From the NCBI GenBank assembly GCA_946481225.1, contig CAMLNJ010000008.1, forward strand, positions 1-17,825: a DNA stretch of 17,825 nt, given 5' to 3'. The DNA comes from an uncultured Verrucomicrobiota bacterium (GTDB lineage Bacteria; Verrucomicrobiota; Verrucomicrobiae; Opitutales; Opitutaceae). The notes under the pieces are model-generated. The model was given only the letters and a program-made list of their open reading frames with translations. It had not been told where the DNA came from and made no database searches. Below, one piece after another: positions 8,689 through 16,018 of this stretch; within the stretch, counting starts at the first letter, position 1; each line of letters starts with the position of its first letter. The translations under genes were made by a program, and so were the position numbers.

Positions 8689-8695
8689 GGCGACC

Positions 8696-9289
8696 ATGAA
8701 AGCCCGCCCGAAGTCCCCCCGCTCCCATCCGCCTCGCCTCGCGGTCATTGCGGCTGCGGTCGCCTCCATACCGGTGCCCGCGGCGCTTTCACAGGAGGAG
8801 CACGCGACCGAACCGTCGGCCTCGACCATTCTTCCCCCCGTTCCGGCGCCCGCCACCACGCTCACCACCGAGCAGCGCGCCTTTTTCCGCGATCTGGCCC
8901 TGCTCAACGCCCGTCAACTCTCCCTCGCCAACGAGGCCTCCGGACGCGCCACGCGCTCGGCGACGCGCGACTTCGCCGAGTGGGTCCGGCGCGAACACGA
9001 AACCTTTGCCGAAGAACTCGCCACGCTGGCCAAGGTGCTGGGCGACGAAGCCGTCGCCCGCGCCGAAATGCCGACGATCAAAGAGCGCCCCGCTTGGGCC
9101 AACCGCGACGACGTCGGCTACGACAAAGGTTATTTGCGCGCCACCATCGAGCTCGGAGAACGCATCGCGGAAAAACTCGAAAGCGTAAGTCAATCGGCCG
9201 AGATCACCGTCGCCGCCCTCGCGCAAAAACAGATCCCCGGCCTCGCCTCGCGCAAGCAGCGCGCCACAGACCTGCAACAGGAACTATGA
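8696..9289 (+). CDS. Exported DUF4142-like protein
   Basis: A 197-residue protein with a basic N-terminus (MKARPKSPRSHPPR), a hydrophobic core at 15-30 and an Ala-rich signal end near ALSQE. A Pro/Ala linker follows to about residue 56. The rest is mostly helical and resembles DUF4142, a ferritin-like putative periplasmic or outer-membrane helical bundle: FFRDLALLNARQLSLANEAS, then FAEWVRREHETFAEEL at 93-108, GYDKGYLRATIELGERIAEKL at 141-161 and a last helix ending KQIPGLASRKQRATDLQ. DUF4142 genes are often stress-associated, but their activity is unknown. The start is ATG in ACC-ATG context without a Shine-Dalgarno sequence. It stands alone: divergent from gatA and convergent with the SGNH gene, 279 bases away. 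Confidence 0.75.
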   Translation: MKARPKSPRSHPPRLAVIAAAVASIPVPAALSQEEHATEPSASTILPPVPAPATTLTTEQRAFFRDLALLNARQLSLANEASGRATRSATRDFAEWVRREHETFAEELATLAKVLGDEAVARAEMPTIKERPAWANRDDVGYDKGYLRATIELGERIAEKLESVSQSAEITVAALAQKQIPGLASRKQRATDLQQEL

Positions 9290-9496
9290 GCCTGGAACCG
9301 GCGATAGCCGGGACCCATCTCGTGCAACCTGCCGACACCGGCTCGGACCGGTGCGCGCGACGGATTAATAAAGATAGATGCGTGTGGCGCCGCGTCGTTC
9401 ACCTCCTCGGGCGAAGTGGCGGGCTGGACGATTCGGACCGTGCCGTTGTCGTGATCCCCATGCGGATCGCCCGAAGCGTTGCGACAGAATCGGGAT

Positions 9497-9542
9497 AAAC
9501 AAAATGGCGCCGCCGCGATGGGTCAGCATCGCGGGGCGCCAT
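9497..9542 (-). terminator. Intrinsic terminator of the SGNH esterase gene
   Basis: A 16-bp stem with a single bulged base (ATGGCGCC-CCGCGATG against CATCGCGG-GGCGCCAT) and a 6-base loop, followed on the minus strand by TTTGTTTA. It begins 26 bases after the stop codon at 9569. The same hairpin may stop plus-strand transcripts less efficiently, since no T-run follows in that direction. Confidence 0.85.
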
Positions 9543-9568
9543 ATGAATCGAAGGGCCTGACGGGTTGC

Positions 9569-12469
9569 TCAGTTCGTTCCGAGCCAGGTCTCGACGTCCG
9601 CCTCGAGCAGCAGGGCCTCGGTGTCGGAGAGCGTGCTCTGGCGGAGGTAGAACTTGCCGAGCTGGCCGACGAACTGCGGGTTCAAGGGTCGCAGACCGCC
9701 GAGCGTGATCGGGGCGCCCTGACCGCTGGCGAGGATGGCCGGGCGGGCCGTGCTCGTCTGGGCGGCGAGCACGCCGTCGACATAGAGGCGGATGGCGCCG
9801 CCGGCCTTCTGGATACGGAGCACGTAGGTGGCGCCGCGGGCGACGACCGGGCCGGAGACCTCGGAGGGCGCGCCATTGAAGGCCTGCGTGTAGGCGAGGA
9901 AGAAGCGGCTCGAGGCGTAGTCGAAACCGACGCCGACCGCGGCTTCCACGGCGTTCTTGTTGACGCAGAGGATCAGCGCCTTGCCGTTGCCGCCGCTCGA
10001 GGGGATGCGGACCGCGCCGACGAAGCCCATGTCCTGGCTCGCGCCGGGGACGAAGAGATCCTGCGAACGGGGACCGACCAAGGTGCGCGCGCCGTCAAAG
10101 CCGGCCGCCTCGCGCGTGGTCCCGGGGAAGAGGCCGAGCGCGGGGCGGTTGCCGGCGACGTCGCTGGTGAAGCGCCAGACCGACTGCGCGGGATCGGACA
10201 AGGCCGCAAAGGCGTTGTTCACGATCGTGCGGGAACCGACGGACGCCGGATCGAGTCCGGCGTTGGCCACGGTGCCCCCGGTGGTCGTGCCGCCGGTCGA
10301 ACCGGTGGAGCCGGTCGTGCCACCCGTGGTGGTGCCGCCGGTGCTGGTGCCGGTGTCGGGCGTGGTCGTGGTCGTGCCGCCGAGCCAGGTGCGGAGCGCG
10401 GTCTCGAGCGTGGCGGCCTCGGTGTCGCCAAGGGTGCCGTTGCGGAGGTGGAACTTGCCTAGCTGACCGACGAATTGCGGGTTCAACGGACGCAGGCCGC
10501 CGAGCGTGATGGGCGCGCCCTGCCCGGAGGCGAGGATCGCGGGGCGGGCGGTGTTGGTCTCGGCCGCGAGCGCGCCGTCTACGCGGAGACGGACGATGCC
10601 GCCTGTCTTCTGCAGGCGCACGACGTAGGTCGTGCCGCGGGCGGCGACGGGGCCGCTGATTTCGGATGGCGCGCCGTTGCTCGCCTGCGTGTAGACCGCG
10701 TAGAAGCGGTTCGAACCGTAGTCGTAGCCGACGCCGACGGCGGCCTCGACGTCGTTCTTGTTGACGCAGAGCAGGAGGCCCTTGTCGCTGCCGCCGGTGG
10801 ACGGGATGCGGACGGTGCCGACGAAGCCGAGATCCTGGCTCACGCCCGGCGTGAAGAGATCCTGCGAGCGCGGGCCGACCATCGTGCGGGTGCCGTCAAA
10901 GCCGGCCGCTTCGCGTGCGCTCGTGCCGAGGACGCCAAGCGTGGGGCGGTTCGCGGCGACATCGCTGGTGAAGCGCCAGGCGGACTGCGCGGGGTCGACG
11001 AGCGTGGCGAAGGCGCCGCCCGTGATCGTGCGCGAAGCGCTCGCGGAGGTATCGAAGCCCGCGGTCGCGGTCGCGATCGCGGTGGACGTCGTCGGCGCGG
11101 TGGGAGTGGTGGTCGTGCCGCCGGTGGAGCCGGTGCCGCCGGTGGAACCAGTCGAGCCGGAGCCACCGTCGGTGATGGTGCCGGTGACGGCGCCGGAGAG
11201 CTGCACGCGCTCGAGACGGGCGTGGCTGAGGGTGTTGCCGAGCGCGCTGTTGGCGACGATGCCGGCGCGGGCGGAGGAGCTCATCGCGATGCTGCGCGAG
11301 GCGCCGATCTGGCTCCAGGTGGAGCCGTCGGTGGAGTAGTAGCCCGCGAAGGTGTTGCCCGCGCGGCGAACGCGCACCCAGACAGGAGGCGTGACGCCGG
11401 CGACGGTGACCGAGCCGCCCGTGGCGCCGGTGGAGTCGCGCCAACGGAAGGAGACGCCGGCGCCCGGGGTGGCGAGGACGGAAACCTGACGCGCGTCGGC
11501 GGAGGTGCTCTCGCGAACCATGACGCCGGAGGAGGAGTCGGCGCGCGTGGCGACGAGCGGGTCGAGGTTGCGCTGGCCGAGGACGCGGGCGGTGAGCTCG
11601 ACGTCGCCGGAGGTGGTTTGGTGAACGAAGTGGACGGCGTCCGCGGTGGAGCCGACGGTCGCGCCGCCGCCCATCACTTGGAAGACACCGGATTGGTCGA
11701 CGGCGTCGGCGCCGGTGTAGCCGGTGGCGCCGACCTCGCTGCGTTGCCAGGCGGCGGGGGTGGGGCTCCAAGCCTGGCCTTTGACGACGGCGTTATAGAT
11801 CTGGGTGGCGATGAGGCCGTGGCCGGTGTCATTCGGATGAATGCCGTCCGGGATCACGCTGCGGAAGGGATCGAGGAAGGGGGTGTGCGCGTCGATCACC
11901 TTGAGGTTACGCAGGCGGGCGGCCTCGATGATCTTGGGGATGACCTCGTTGGCGACGACCGGTCCGCGGACATCGCCGGCGCTGTCGGTCGCGGGAGGGG
12001 GCAGGCCGAGGTAGATCTGCGGGTTGGCGGGCAACGCGCGGTAGATGTCGATCAGGCTGAGGTAGTCGGGAACATACTGGTCCTTGTAAACCCAGTTGAC
12101 GGGCTTCGAGTCGTTTGTCCCGAGCATGATGTAGATGATGTTCGGGTTCATCTCGGAAGTGATCCGGATGCCTTGGGTGTTCCAGAAGGGAACGGTGCCC
12201 ATCTTGAGGAGCGTGGCGCCGCCGGTGCCGTCTTTTTGCGTGTAATAGCCGCCACCGAGCATGCGGCCGAGCTGGGCGGTGTAACACTGGGTGGTGGTGT
12301 CGGACGCGCCGACGCCGTAGGTGATGCTGTCGCCGTTGGTCATCAGCTTGATCTGGGCGTGCAGGGCGGGCGCTGCGGCGAAAAGCGCGACGGCGGAAAG
12401 ACGCGCGGCCGGGCGAGCGGCGCGGGGAAGCAGTTCTCGGAGACGGGACAGGCGGGTGATAAGACTCAT
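9569..12469 (-). CDS. Secreted SGNH/GDSL esterase with concanavalin-like and two LamG-like domains
   Basis: A 966-residue modular exported protein. The signal peptide runs to about residue 38 (PALHAQ). The SGNH hydrolase domain spans about 40-234: block I GDSIT with nucleophile S48, GTGGAT near 81-86, block III GTND with N119, and block V DGIHP with D208 and H211. The catalytic set is complete, so ester hydrolysis, perhaps deacetylation of polysaccharide, is likely. Residues 236-430 look like a concanavalin-type beta-sandwich (DUF1349-like, YYSTDGSTWSQIG). A Thr/Gly/Ser linker (433-462) leads to a LamG-like domain (471-697), then a second linker and a second copy (738-964). No PEP-CTERM or other sorting tail is seen. 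Domain repeats suggest carbohydrate or surface binding. The gene is monocistronic by its flanks and its own terminator. The start lacks a Shine-Dalgarno sequence. Confidence 0.85.
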   Translation of the reverse strand: MSLITRLSRLRELLPRAARPAARLSAVALFAAAPALHAQIKLMTNGDSITYGVGASDTTTQCYTAQLGRMLGGGYYTQKDGTGGATLLKMGTVPFWNTQGIRITSEMNPNIIYIMLGTNDSKPVNWVYKDQYVPDYLSLIDIYRALPANPQIYLGLPPPATDSAGDVRGPVVANEVIPKIIEAARLRNLKVIDAHTPFLDPFRSVIPDGIHPNDTGHGLIATQIYNAVVKGQAWSPTPAAWQRSEVGATGYTGADAVDQSGVFQVMGGGATVGSTADAVHFVHQTTSGDVELTARVLGQRNLDPLVATRADSSSGVMVRESTSADARQVSVLATPGAGVSFRWRDSTGATGGSVTVAGVTPPVWVRVRRAGNTFAGYYSTDGSTWSQIGASRSIAMSSSARAGIVANSALGNTLSHARLERVQLSGAVTGTITDGGSGSTGSTGGTGSTGGTTTTPTAPTTSTAIATATAGFDTSASASRTITGGAFATLVDPAQSAWRFTSDVAANRPTLGVLGTSAREAAGFDGTRTMVGPRSQDLFTPGVSQDLGFVGTVRIPSTGGSDKGLLLCVNKNDVEAAVGVGYDYGSNRFYAVYTQASNGAPSEISGPVAARGTTYVVRLQKTGGIVRLRVDGALAAETNTARPAILASGQGAPITLGGLRPLNPQFVGQLGKFHLRNGTLGDTEAATLETALRTWLGGTTTTTPDTGTSTGGTTTGGTTGSTGSTGGTTTGGTVANAGLDPASVGSRTIVNNAFAALSDPAQSVWRFTSDVAGNRPALGLFPGTTREAAGFDGARTLVGPRSQDLFVPGASQDMGFVGAVRIPSSGGNGKALILCVNKNAVEAAVGVGFDYASSRFFLAYTQAFNGAPSEVSGPVVARGATYVLRIQKAGGAIRLYVDGVLAAQTSTARPAILASGQGAPITLGGLRPLNPQFVGQLGKFYLRQSTLSDTEALLLEADVETWLGTN
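9578..10258 (-). repeat. Tandem domain repeat, C-terminal copy
   Basis: Encodes residues 738-964 of the SGNH protein. It is offset by exactly 801 bases from the first copy at 10379-11059. The two are roughly three quarters identical by eye in protein, and almost identical over the stretch PAILASGQGAPITLGGLRPL and the following NPQFVGQLGKF. Confidence 0.85.
10379..11059 (-). repeat. Tandem domain repeat, first copy
   Basis: Encodes residues 471-697 of the SGNH protein and matches the copy at 9578-10258 codon for codon without gaps. A Thr/Gly/Ser-rich linker (residues 698-737) separates the copies. Confidence 0.85.
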
Positions 12470-12658
12470 GCGGTGCTAATGGCTAAGGGTGTCGAGGAGG
12501 AGAAACGGAGAAGGCCCGCGAAGCGTCTCCTGTGATTTCTCCCATGCTCAATCTAGCCACTTTTCCGGATCGCGCATATGGAGCATTCCCCCACGGATTT
12601 TTTCGACGGTTTCTCCGGGATACCGTGCTTACGCAGATCCCACCCGGGAAGGAGCGAC

Positions 12659-12693
12659 AAAAAAATCCGGCTCCCGAAATCACGGGAGCCGGA
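12659..12693 (-). terminator. Strong intrinsic terminator
   Basis: A perfect 11-bp stem (TCCGGCTCCCG with CGGGAGCCGGA, 6-base loop) followed on the minus strand by seven T residues. It would end transcription from the DUF2383/PRC-BON/YflT-like gene set or from the small RNA candidate just upstream. It is 165 bases beyond the last stop codon, unusually far for a simple operon end. Confidence 0.92.
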
Positions 12694-12845
12694 GCAAATA
12701 CGCGCCACGAGGCGTGGGAAACAATTTCGTTTGGAGGGAAACCGGTAGGACACCGGGTCACGAAACGTCCAAGCGCCCGCGTCGGGAGCGTTCGCCGACG
12801 GGAGAACCACCATCACGGGCCGCGGCCGGCATGGTCGTGACCCAT
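12659..12845 (-). ncRNA. Candidate structured small RNA
   Basis: A ~187-nt minus-strand transcript is proposed. TATAGT (12858-12853) preceded by TG makes an extended -10 box, with a start near 12845. Helices in the minus-strand RNA pair 12836-12843 with 12755-12762 (8 bp, perfect), 12795-12800 with 12780-12785 (6 bp, perfect), 12752-12756 with 12742-12746 (5 bp), 12713-12717 with 12705-12709 (5 bp), then the 11-bp terminator stem with T7. The first helix and the third share two bases. I do not recognise an RNA family. The alternative is a structured 3' UTR of the preceding gene, with the promoter match being chance. Confidence 0.35.
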
Positions 12846-12852
12846 GACTATG

Positions 12853-12861
12853 ACTATATCA
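12853..12861 (-). promoter_or_regulatory. Extended -10 box overlapping a stop codon
   Basis: The minus strand reads TGATATAGT: the TGA is the stop codon of the YflT-like gene and also supplies the TG of an extended -10 motif, TGnTATAGT (5 of 6 matches to TATAAT). There is no recognisable -35, which extended -10 promoters can lack. Confidence 0.4.
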
Positions 12862-13431
12862 GTGGCGGCGGCCCGAGCTGGTCGTCTCACTGGAGCTGCG
12901 TTCGCTGGAGCGGGGCGTGGCGGATTCGGAGGCGGTGGTGATGTCGTCCGCGCCTGCCTGGCGGAAGATCTTTTTCGCGCGTTCCACGCCCTCGGAATTT
13001 TCGGTGTGAACCGAGATGAGCAGGTTCCCGCGGCGGATCTTTCCCTCGTAGCGCTTGGCTTCGAGCTCCGGGATGCCCATGCCGATCAGGGCACCGGCGA
13101 TGCCTCCTACGGCGGCGCCGATTCCGACGCCGCTCAAGGCGGCGACGATGGGGCCGGCCGCGACGAAAGGACCGACGCCCGGGATGGAGAGAGCGCCGAT
13201 TCCGGCGATCCAACCGAGAGCTCCTCCGATCACGCCGCCGGTGGTGGCTCCCGTGACGGCGCCTTCGGGCGCCTTGGTGTGTGATTCATGCGCGAAGTCG
13301 CGCGTGGTGCCCTCGTCGGGGAAGAGGACGGAGATGTCGTTGTTGGAGAACCCCGCGTCCTTCAGCTCGGTCACGATGGACTCGGCTTGGGAGCGGGTGT
13401 TGGCGATGGCAAAGACGGATTTTTTGGACAT
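12859..13431 (-). CDS. YflT-like stress protein with glycine-zipper region
   Basis: A 190-residue protein. The N-terminal 40 residues (KKSVFAIANTRSQAESIV, then LKDAGFSNNDISVLFPDE) resemble the YflT/general stress protein 17M domain, a small alpha/beta fold. Residues 58-120 are a Gly/Ala-rich hydrophobic stretch (VTGATTGGVIGGALG, GIGAAVGGIAGALIG) resembling a glycine zipper that could insert in a membrane. Residues 121-165 (EAKRYEGKIRRGNLLISVHT) are again alpha/beta, and the tail is Ser/Thr/Arg-rich. Similar proteins are common in stress regulons, but the mechanism is unknown. The start at MSKKS (13431) was chosen because the domain begins there; a longer frame to 13473 is not family-like. It is third in a minus-strand gene set, 63 bases after the PRC-BON gene. 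Start context GCC-ATG, no Shine-Dalgarno sequence. Confidence 0.75.
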   Translation of the reverse strand: MSKKSVFAIANTRSQAESIVTELKDAGFSNNDISVLFPDEGTTRDFAHESHTKAPEGAVTGATTGGVIGGALGWIAGIGALSIPGVGPFVAAGPIVAALSGVGIGAAVGGIAGALIGMGIPELEAKRYEGKIRRGNLLISVHTENSEGVERAKKIFRQAGADDITTASESATPRSSERSSSETTSSGRRH

Positions 13432-13494
13432 GGCGATTTGGATTCGGAGTTGCTGTGCGGTGCGGGAAAACACGAACGGGAGAGCTGCTTCGTT

Positions 13495-14301
13495 TCAGCG
13501 CTCCTTCACCTCGATCTGGCTCGAAACCCGTCCGGGCGCGGCCTGGGCGGCGATTTCGTCGACGATGCGCTTTTCCTCCTCGGAGGACACGGGGCCGCGC
13601 AAGGTGACCTGTCCGTCGCGCGTGATGATCTTCACGTTCTTGGCCGTCGTGGAGAGACGGTCGTTGGCGACCAAGGCGGAGCGGATGCGGGAGGTGATTT
13701 CGATATCGGCGCGATTGTTGCTTTGGTCGAGCGGGTCGACGCTCATCGAGGGATCGCGATCACGACGGTTGCGCGCGGTGTTGTCGGCGTCGGCGTCGCG
13801 GCGGGAGTGGTCGACATCGCGTGTCTCCGCGGCGTCGGTGTCCCGCCGACGGCGCATGTCGTCTCGCGCGTCGGTCCAGCGCTCCTGGAGGCGGTCGCCA
13901 AGGGCGCGTTTTTCATAGCGCGGCGCGGCGGCGAGCTTTTCCCGACTTATGCCGAGACGCAGATCGCCGTCGGGCGCGCGACGCAGGTTCGAAGGCTGGA
14001 TGACGCTCAAGGCGTCGCCGATGCCAAGAAAACCGCCGGAGGAGAGAATCACGCCGACGACACGGCCGGTGCCGAGGTCGACGAAGAGATCCTCCACTTT
14101 CCCGACCTTTTCGTTTTGCTCGGTCCTCACAGTCGAGCCGATGAGACGCGACGCGGACTGCGAATCGGTGTCCGACGAACCGGCGTGGAGCTCCGGGTCG
14201 TCCTTGACGGCCCCGCGTTCGGCCGCCGCGGACAGCGAGAGGGCGGTCGCGGCGAGGGTGGTGGCGACAAGAGATCGGGCGATGGATCGAAACGAGTTCA
14301 T
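13495..14301 (-). CDS. Exported PRC-barrel and BON domain protein
   Basis: A 268-residue protein. A signal peptide covers about residues 1-27 (MNSFRSIARSLVATTLAATA). A PRC-barrel domain lies at about 50-120: SRLIGSTVRTEQNEKVGKVE then DLFVDLGTGRVVGVILSSGG. A very charged Arg/Asp linker occupies 121-195 (RRRRDTDAAETRDVDHSRRD). A BON domain lies at about 197-265 (IEITSRIRSALVANDRLS, VKIITRDGQVTLRGPVSSEEE). BON domains are thought to bind membranes or envelope polymers, and OsmY-type BON proteins are osmotic-stress induced. This suggests a periplasmic or envelope stress role. The ATG at 14301 gives the signal peptide. It follows the DUF2383 gene by 43 bases and precedes the YflT-like gene by 63, consistent with one operon. 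Confidence 0.85.
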   Translation of the reverse strand: MNSFRSIARSLVATTLAATALSLSAAAERGAVKDDPELHAGSSDTDSQSASRLIGSTVRTEQNEKVGKVEDLFVDLGTGRVVGVILSSGGFLGIGDALSVIQPSNLRRAPDGDLRLGISREKLAAAPRYEKRALGDRLQERWTDARDDMRRRRDTDAAETRDVDHSRRDADADNTARNRRDRDPSMSVDPLDQSNNRADIEITSRIRSALVANDRLSTTAKNVKIITRDGQVTLRGPVSSEEEKRIVDEIAAQAAPGRVSSQIEVKER

Positions 14302-14344
14302 GGTAGTAAGCGATTGGAAGCGGGGCGGCTCGGGGAATCGCGAT

Positions 14345-14803
14345 TCAGCGAGGGGCCTCCAACGACTGAAGCGAGGCGATGTGCTGTCGGGTTCGGGGCA
14401 TGAGCTCGGCCCTGATGAGTTCCTTGCAGCCGGGCAGGACATCGTCGTCCTCAAGCGCGTCCTCGTAATCGTCCAGACCATGCTCCTCGCCTTGCTGCAG
14501 GCCTTTGAGCGCGGAGGACTCGCCGAAGGCTTTTGCCACGCCCTGAACGGTCTGGGCGAAAACACCCCACGCGCCCGAGTCGGCGGACGGTTCGCCGCCC
14601 ATTTCGAGCACGTTGTTTTTCAACAACTCCGCCGCATATTCATGTTCCGTCTGGATCTGGCGAAGCGCTGTGACGGCTGGGTCGCCCTCGAATTTGCCGA
14701 TGGTCTGACGGTAGGTTTCGACGGCGGAAAGTTCGCCGCGCAAGAGGCGATTGCAGGCGTCGATGCAGCCTTGGGGGATCGTGGTGGAGTCGGAGGATTT
14801 CAT
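14345..14803 (-). CDS. DUF2383 ferritin-like four-helix protein
   Basis: A 152-residue helical protein of the DUF2383 (PA2169) family, related in fold to ferritin-like bundles. Visible are GCIDACNRLLRGELSAVETY at 12-31, HEYAAELLKNNVLEMGGEP at 54-72, a long SALKGLQQGEEHGLDDYEDAL helix at 97-117 and a closing CKELIRAELMPRTRQHIASL. The Glu and His residues E29, E53, H54, E106, E107 and H108 lie where metal ligands occur in ferritin-like proteins, although metal binding is not established here. There is no signal peptide, so it is cytoplasmic. It is the first gene of the minus-strand set with PRC-BON and YflT-like genes and diverges from the double PRC gene across 311 bases. Confidence 0.85.
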   Translation of the reverse strand: MKSSDSTTIPQGCIDACNRLLRGELSAVETYRQTIGKFEGDPAVTALRQIQTEHEYAAELLKNNVLEMGGEPSADSGAWGVFAQTVQGVAKAFGESSALKGLQQGEEHGLDDYEDALEDDDVLPGCKELIRAELMPRTRQHIASLQSLEAPR

Positions 14804-15114
14804 GAGGATACGAGGGTTTCAAGCCGGGGCGGCCCGCGGCGTCGCCGAGGCGACCGCCCGGGACACACCGAGCCCGCGTATTTGGTCAGCCGTGACGGAC
14901 TCGCGTGCCTGGGGGATTGGCCGAAGGAGCCATCCACGGACGCACCGCGAGCGGGCCTCGGCTTCTCTTCCAAAGCGGACGGGCCGTGATGGCATCCCTC
15001 ATCCGGGCTGTCTTCCCCACCCCCATCCCGGCAGGCGCGCGAGCGCGGTATTCTCGGGACCACGAGCACCGGGCACGAGGCGCCCGGGTCCAAATTCTCG
15101 ACCCCTACACCGCC
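14804..15114. other. Gene-free divergent promoter region
   Basis: This separates the divergent DUF2383 and double PRC-barrel genes and should contain promoters for both. A TATTCT -10-like box occurs around 15050 on the plus strand, without a matching -35. No other signal was convincing, and the open plus-strand frame through it lacks family-like sequence. Confidence 0.45.
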
Positions 15115-15909
15115 ATGATCAGAACCACCGAATCTCTCAAACAGCTCGAACTGCGCGCCCGCGACGGGGTGCTCGGCCGGGTCAAGGATCTCTACTTCGA
15201 CGACGAACAGTGGACGATCCGCTACTTGATCGTCGAGACGGGCACCTGGCTCAACAGCCGCAAGGTGTTGATCGCCACCTCCGTGCTCGACGCGCCGGAT
15301 TGGGACGCGTCGTTGCTGCCGGTCAATCTCACCACCGAGCAAGTCCGCCACAGTCCGAGCATCGACGCCGAGCAATCGGTGACCCGCGAGCACGAGGCCG
15401 GGCTGCAGGCGCACTACGGCTGGCCCGCCTACTGGTTTGGCGGGAGCTTCCCGGGAGGGGTGCTCGCCCCTCCCTTTCCGGTGGTCGAGGCGCCGGTTTC
15501 GCCCCCGGTGCCCGCGACGGCGCAGACGGCGCTTGCCGCGACGCCAGCCGTGCGCACCGCCCCCGCGGGGGACCCTCATCTGCGACGCGCCGGCGCGGTG
15601 CTGGGCTATCGACTGGAGGCCACGGACGGTGGCGTCGGCCACATCGAGGACTTCCTTTTTGAAGACCTCACCTGGGCCGTGCGCTACCTGGTGATCGACC
15701 CGCGCACATGGCTGCCCGGCCGCCGGGTCGTGATTTCGCCCGACTGGATCAGCTCGGTAAGCTGGGCCCAATCGCGGGTCTACATCGACCTGACACGCGA
15801 GGCGGTGAGATCCGCCCCCGCCTACGATCCCGACGCGCCGTGGGACGAGGACTACGCCCGGCGCCTGCATCGCTTTCACTCGGACTCGATTCCCTCCGGC
15901 CGAGGATAA
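15115..15909 (+). CDS. Double PRC-barrel domain protein
   Basis: A 264-residue protein with two PRC-barrel domains and no signal peptide. The first lies at about 5-75 (ESLKQLELRARDGVLGRVKD, LYFDDEQWTIRYLIVETGTWL). The second lies at about 160-230 (GAVLGYRLEATDGGVGHIED, FLFEDLTWAVRYLVIDPRTWL). The close similarity of their cores, W-x-[IV]-R-Y-L-[IV]-[IV] then TWL, points to an internal duplication. A Pro/Ala-rich linker at about 115-150 joins them. The C-terminal tail is acidic and aromatic (PWDEDYARRLHRFH). Such proteins are common in soil bacteria next to stress genes; their ligand is unknown. The ATG at 15115 has GCC-ATG context and no Shine-Dalgarno sequence; upstream in-frame sequence is not family-like. 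It diverges from DUF2383 and converges on the host-attachment gene. Confidence 0.85.
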   Translation: MIRTTESLKQLELRARDGVLGRVKDLYFDDEQWTIRYLIVETGTWLNSRKVLIATSVLDAPDWDASLLPVNLTTEQVRHSPSIDAEQSVTREHEAGLQAHYGWPAYWFGGSFPGGVLAPPFPVVEAPVSPPVPATAQTALAATPAVRTAPAGDPHLRRAGAVLGYRLEATDGGVGHIEDFLFEDLTWAVRYLVIDPRTWLPGRRVVISPDWISSVSWAQSRVYIDLTREAVRSAPAYDPDAPWDEDYARRLHRFHSDSIPSGRG

Positions 15910-15911
15910 GC

Positions 15912-15976
15912 AAAAAAACGTCGCGGCCGGGTCCCCTCCCCTTTTGCCATGGTGCGGGGGCAACCGACCGCGACGT
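15912..15976 (-). terminator. Intrinsic terminator of the glutaredoxin/host-attachment operon
   Basis: ACGTCGCGGCCGG (15918-15930) pairs with CCGACCGCGACGT (15964-15976) with one mismatch, enclosing a 33-base loop that has smaller inner pairings. Seven A residues at 15912-15918 (the last also the first base of the stem) give the T-run on the minus strand. It lies 42 bases past the stop at 16019, and also directly behind the plus-strand PRC gene, so it may act on both, less well in the plus direction. Confidence 0.75.
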
Positions 15977-16018
15977 GTAGATCTCCCGAACGAGTTTTCC
16001 GAACGCGCCGCCTACGTC

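Larger units (their letters stand above)
8364..8695. other. Gene-free divergent intergenic region
   Basis: This lies between the divergent gatA and DUF4142 genes. It holds the putative gatA promoter near its left end and a -10-like box near its right end. An 8-bp inverted pair, CGCCTCCG and CGGAGGCG, occurs around 8475-8520 with a loop of about 38 bases. I see no protein-like frame, tRNA or terminator. Confidence 0.5.
12470..12858. other. Gene-free region with terminator and structured RNA candidate
   Basis: No protein-like frame is seen. The part 12470-12658 should contain the SGNH gene promoter, but no convincing -35/-10 pair was found. The part 12659-12858 holds a strong minus-strand terminator and the structured RNA candidate described separately. 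Confidence 0.6.

Noticed and set aside
8364..8695. Possible gatC or small RNA upstream of gatA
   Set aside because: No frame resembles GatC; the inverted pair CGCCTCCG/CGGAGGCG has a 38-base loop and there is no terminator.
9336..9353. CACCGG-N6-CCGGTG hairpin as terminator of the DUF4142 gene
   Set aside because: Only 6 bp with no following T-run; the terminator at 9497-9542 is far better.
10475..12535. Long plus-strand open frame of 686 codons
   Set aside because: It is antisense to the SGNH esterase; its product is a Gly/Ala/Arg/Asp-rich composition typical of the complementary strand in GC-rich DNA and has no family motif.
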